From: Lysobacter_C sp966210725
GTDB taxonomy: Bacteria; Pseudomonadota; Gammaproteobacteria; Xanthomonadales; Xanthomonadaceae
Direction: 5' to 3'
NCBI GenBank assembly: GCA_966210725.1
Contig: CBIHLN010000089.1
Coordinates: 1 to 10,772 of the forward strand
Length of the DNA: 10,772 bases
Shown here: positions 8,284 through 10,772 of the stretch, one piece after another
Layout of the letters: each line of letters begins with the position of its first letter
Numbering within the stretch: position 1 is the first letter of the stretch
Translations under genes and position numbers: made by a program
The notes under the pieces: generated by a model
The model's database searches: none
What the model was told of the DNA's origin: nothing
Seen by the model: the letters and a program-made list of their open reading frames with translations, nothing else

Positions 8284-9090
8284 ATGAAGCCTCTGTTGCT
8301 CGGCTTGGCCGTTGCCGCCGCCGTCACCGCTTGCGCCACCGCCACGTCCCCCACCGGCCGCAGCCAACAGGTCGGCGCGGTCTCGCAGGAGCAACTCAAC
8401 CAGCTGGGCGAACAGGCGTTCGCGGAAGCGAAAGCGAAGAACCGGCAGAGCACCAACACCTCGCAGAACGCATACGTCCGCTGCGTCGTCAGCGCGGTGA
8501 CCCGGGAGTTGCCCGCCAACTGGCAGGCCAATTGGGAGACGGCGGTGTTCGTCGACGAGTCACCGAACGCCTTCGCTCTTCCCGGCGGGAAGGTGGGCGT
8601 ACACACGGGAATCTTCACTGTCGCCCGTAACCAGGATCAGCTGGCCGCGGTCATCGCCCATGAGGTCGGCCACGTGGTCTCCCGGCACCACGATGAGCGC
8701 ATTACCCGGCAGATGGGTGCGCAGGCGGGCCTGGGCATCCTGGGGGCCCTCGTGGGTTCCCAATACGGCCAGGGCGCTGCAGACGCGACCAGCCAGCTGG
8801 GCGGTGCCGCCGTCCAGGCCGGCTTCCTGCTGCCGAACAGCCGCACCCAGGAAATCGAGGCCGATGTCGTCGGGCAACGCCTGATGGCCCAGGCGGGCTT
8901 CGATCCGGCGCAGGCCGTCAACCTGTGGCAGAACATGATTTCGGCCAGCGGCGGCAGCCGGCCCCCCCAGTGGCTCTCCACCCACCCCGATCCCCAGTCG
9001 CGCATCCAGGAACTGCAACAGCGTGCCGGCAGCCTGGCCCCCGTTTACCAGCAGGCGCGTGCGTCGGGCCGGGCACCCCGCTGTGGATGA
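8284..9090 (+). CDS. M48-family zinc metalloprotease, predicted lipoprotein (LoiP/YcaL type)
   Basis: Secreted zinc protease of 268 residues. The N-terminus MKPLLLGLAVAAAVTAC is a lipoprotein signal with lipobox VTAC; Cys17 would be lipidated, placing the enzyme in the periplasm, probably at the outer membrane. The zinc site is HEVGH at 126-130, and TQEIEAD at 188-194 supplies the third ligand (probably Glu190) of the M48 ExxAD motif. STHPDPQSRIQEL at 232-244 is the family's C-terminal motif. Related E. coli lipoproteins (LoiP, YcaL) take part in outer-membrane protein quality control; a similar role is inferred here. Two further Cys (67, 267) could form a disulfide. The ATG at 8284 has AGGA at 8274-8277, six bases upstream. 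The gene stands between two other envelope genes. Confidence 0.9.
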   Translation: MKPLLLGLAVAAAVTACATATSPTGRSQQVGAVSQEQLNQLGEQAFAEAKAKNRQSTNTSQNAYVRCVVSAVTRELPANWQANWETAVFVDESPNAFALPGGKVGVHTGIFTVARNQDQLAAVIAHEVGHVVSRHHDERITRQMGAQAGLGILGALVGSQYGQGAADATSQLGGAAVQAGFLLPNSRTQEIEADVVGQRLMAQAGFDPAQAVNLWQNMISASGGSRPPQWLSTHPDPQSRIQELQQRAGSLAPVYQQARASGRAPRCG

Positions 9091-9217
9091 ATGTCCGTTG
9101 GGGTTGCGCTATCCCCGGCAACGGCCTTTCTGGTAGCGTGTTCGGCCCACGCCCGGCCCCTTGCGGGCCAAGGCCGCCCCGTGCGGGCTCCCGTATTCAT
9201 ACGCTTCGAGGTGAACC

Positions 9218-10429
9218 ATGAATCCTTCCCTGACCCGTACGCTCCTGGCTGCTGCGGTTGGCGCAGTCTTGATGACATCCACTGTCGATACGGCGGTGGC
9301 GCAGTCTGCGGCCGAGCGTGCGCAGGAGCGGCGAGAACGCCGTGCAGACCGGGATCAACAGGAGTCGGTTGTTTCATCTGACTACGCGAACGCCAAGCGA
9401 GAAGCGCCCGAGGGAAAAGCGTCAGCGCGTATGTCGTCGAAGCTCGAGAAGATGATCGCTCTCTATGACGAGGATAAGAGCGTTGAAGCGCGGGCCGCGG
9501 CGGATGAGATCATCGCCAACGCAAAAGCCAACGACTATGACCGCTCCTTTGCCGCGCAGATCGCTTCGCAGGCTGCTTACAACATGGACGACACGGCCGC
9601 GGCGATGAGCTACGCCAAGCAGGCCATTGACTTCAACGGATTGGACAACAACGGCCACTTCACAGCGATGTTGATGCTTGGCCAAATTCAGCTCCAGGAG
9701 GAGCAGTACCTTGACTCAATTGCGACGCTCGATCGCTTCTTTGAAGCGTCAGGCAGCCGTAAACCCGAGCACTTGGTACTCAAAGGTAATGCGTTGTACA
9801 GGCTGGAACGCTTTCCGGAGGCCATCCAAGTACTGAAGGAGGCAATTGACAGTACCGATGAGCCCCGCAGCGATTGGCTTCAGCTGTTGATGGCCAGTTA
9901 TATGGAGACGGGACAGGACGCAGAGGCGTCGGCGCTGGCGGAGAAGATAGGTGCTGACAACCCGGACGATAAGCGTGCTCAGATGAATCTAGCCGCTGTC
10001 TACATGCAAGGTGACCAAATGGACAAGGCTGCTGCAGTACTGGAGCGCCTGCGCGCCACTGGTCAGCTCACCGAGGATCGTGAATACAGGCAGCTATACG
10101 CTACGTACCTCAACATGGACGGACAGGAGCGCAAGGCGGCAGAAGTCATCGAAGAGGGCCTGCAGAAGGGAATTCTGAAGCCGGATCACCAGACGTACGT
10201 AGCGCAGGCACAGGCCTACTATTTTTCGGATCAGATCACCCCTGCTATCGAAGCCTACGGGAAGGCGGCACCGCTCGACGACAACGGCGAAACGTACCTC
10301 AACCTCGCCAAGGTGTTGTGGCAGGAAGATCGCATCGGCGAAGCCAAGGAGGCCGCGCGCCAGGCCAAGGCCAAGGGACTGGATAACCCGAAGGACGCCG
10401 ACCAGATCATCGCCCTACAAGGCAACTGA
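9218..10429 (+). CDS. Secreted TPR-repeat protein upstream of tonB
   Basis: Protein of 403 residues with a Sec signal peptide (hydrophobic core about 8-20; likely cleavage after AVA at about 26-28), then a charged Arg/Glu-rich stretch (31-50). Helical repeats of TPR type follow at about 149-182, 185-213, 219-250, 253-283, 290-320, 325-355 and 358-389. Several show the pattern of a small residue and Tyr/Leu followed by acidic-x-Ala, such as GNALYRLERFPEAIQVLKEA and LNLAKVLWQEDRIGEAKEA. TPRs mediate protein-protein contacts; no catalytic motif is seen. The ATG at 9218 has GAGG at 9208-9211, a good ribosome site. The position before a TonB-like gene suggests a periplasmic accessory of a TonB system (inference). 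G+C is clearly below that of neighbours over most of the gene (about 52-62% in 60-base lines I counted, against about 68%), with AAA, GTA, AGG and CTA codons. Confidence 0.88.
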   Translation: MNPSLTRTLLAAAVGAVLMTSTVDTAVAQSAAERAQERRERRADRDQQESVVSSDYANAKREAPEGKASARMSSKLEKMIALYDEDKSVEARAAADEIIANAKANDYDRSFAAQIASQAAYNMDDTAAAMSYAKQAIDFNGLDNNGHFTAMLMLGQIQLQEEQYLDSIATLDRFFEASGSRKPEHLVLKGNALYRLERFPEAIQVLKEAIDSTDEPRSDWLQLLMASYMETGQDAEASALAEKIGADNPDDKRAQMNLAAVYMQGDQMDKAAAVLERLRATGQLTEDREYRQLYATYLNMDGQERKAAEVIEEGLQKGILKPDHQTYVAQAQAYYFSDQITPAIEAYGKAAPLDDNGETYLNLAKVLWQEDRIGEAKEAARQAKAKGLDNPKDADQIIALQGN

Positions 10430-10458
10430 TTCGGCACACCGGAAGGTCTGAACCGTAC

Positions 10459-10487
10459 TTGGAACCCCGGGTGCAGTTTGGTATATG
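10459..10487 (+). promoter_or_regulatory. Probable promoter of the tonB-like gene
   Basis: A -35 TTGGAA (10459-10464, four of six), a 17-base spacer and an extended -10 (TGG then TATATG at 10482-10487). TATGCT at 10484-10489 is an alternative -10. Initiation near 10494 would leave about 88 bases before the preferred ATG. GGAAC at 10461-10465 and GTTCC at 10495-10499 flank the promoter as an inverted pair. I see no convincing Fur box, although tonB genes are often iron-regulated. Confidence 0.45.
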
Positions 10488-10581
10488 CTAGGAAGTTCCC
10501 GTCGCCGGAAACGGTTACGGGGTCCACTCGATGTCCCGCGGCGCGTTGCGCGTCCGGAAACCCCTCCCGAGCTTACGGCGC

Positions 10582-10772
10582 ATGACGCAAGACCTCGAAA
10601 ATCACGCATCCCACGACGACGGCGACGAAGGGCTGAACTGGGCACGTATTGCCGGTATCACCATGGCGATCACCGTGCACGCCATGGCCCTCCTGTTGCT
10701 GTTGGCGCCGATGGCCCCCCCGGCCGAGAACGCCGAGGAAGAAGAAGTCACCGTCGTCAACCTGATCAAGCC
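10582..10772 (+). CDS. tonB: TonB-like energy transducer (N-terminal part, cut by right edge)
   Basis: TonB spans the inner membrane and passes energy from ExbB/ExbD to outer-membrane transporters. The 63 visible codons give a charged cytoplasmic tail (MTQDLENHASHDDGDEGLNW), a single membrane helix at about 22-43 (IAGITMAITVHAMALLLLLA) with His33 at a place fitting TonB's conserved membrane His, and then Pro and acidic residues (PPAENAEEEE) leading into VTVVNLIK. This is the general N-terminus of TonB and resembles Xanthomonas TonB as I recall it; the Pro-rich spacer and the TonB C-domain lie beyond the window. An in-frame ATG at 10531 would add 17 Arg-rich residues. I prefer 10582 because the acidic start fits relatives, but GGGG at 10519-10522 gives the upstream ATG a fair ribosome site. 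exbB/exbD would be expected next. Confidence 0.75.
   Translation, partial: MTQDLENHASHDDGDEGLNWARIAGITMAITVHAMALLLLLAPMAPPAENAEEEEVTVVNLIK

Noticed and set aside
8667..8678. CCACGTGG core resembling a fourth parS in the M48 gene
   Set aside because: Only the inner 8 bases match; the flanking bases differ on both sides (8 of 16 mismatched). It is simply the coding sequence of the HEVGH zinc motif.
9154..9176. GC-rich hairpin upstream of the TPR gene as a terminator for the M48 gene
   Set aside because: The stem is bulged (5 + 3 bp) with competing foldings and no T-run; it may be chance in GC-rich DNA.

Overview
The window is a chromosomal replication-origin region from a high-GC gammaproteobacterium, most likely of the Xanthomonadaceae/Lysobacteraceae (Xanthomonas, Lysobacter or Luteimonas type). 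This rests on the gene order rnpA-rpmH / dnaA-dnaN-recF-gyrB / CPBP protease / M48 lipoprotein / TPR protein / tonB, and on protein sequences that resemble remembered Xanthomonas orthologues very closely (DnaA, DnaN, RecF, GyrB, L34). No database search was run, so the genus is left open.

Layout: positions 1-597 hold the leftward pair rpmH (ribosomal protein L34) and rnpA (RNase P protein, cut by the left edge). A 255-base divergent gap follows, with a good rpmH promoter and a weak dnaA promoter. dnaA, dnaN, recF and gyrB then run rightward from about 853 to 7366. The 246-base dnaA-dnaN gap has degenerate DnaA boxes, an AT-richer stretch and a 10-bp-phased repeat, and is the best oriC candidate. 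Beyond gyrB the genes turn to the cell envelope: a membrane CPBP-family protease, a secreted M48 metalloprotease lipoprotein, a secreted TPR-repeat protein and the start of a TonB-like energy transducer cut by the right edge.

The most notable non-coding signal is a set of three ParB-binding parS palindromes within 1.2 kb. One lies between dnaN and recF. Two lie inside the recF reading frame, where each encodes Phe-His-Val-Glu-His. They probably form the chromosome-segregation centromere beside the origin, so replication initiation (dnaA/oriC), the clamp and repair genes, and segregation sites are packed into about 4 kb. The second signal is a clear fall in G+C over most of the TPR gene, with a return to the local level near its 3' end.

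Apart from these the region is an ordinary, conserved origin neighbourhood. I see no mobile element, CRISPR array, tRNA or rRNA, and no convincing undescribed multi-gene system. No gene-free stretch exceeds 300 bases.
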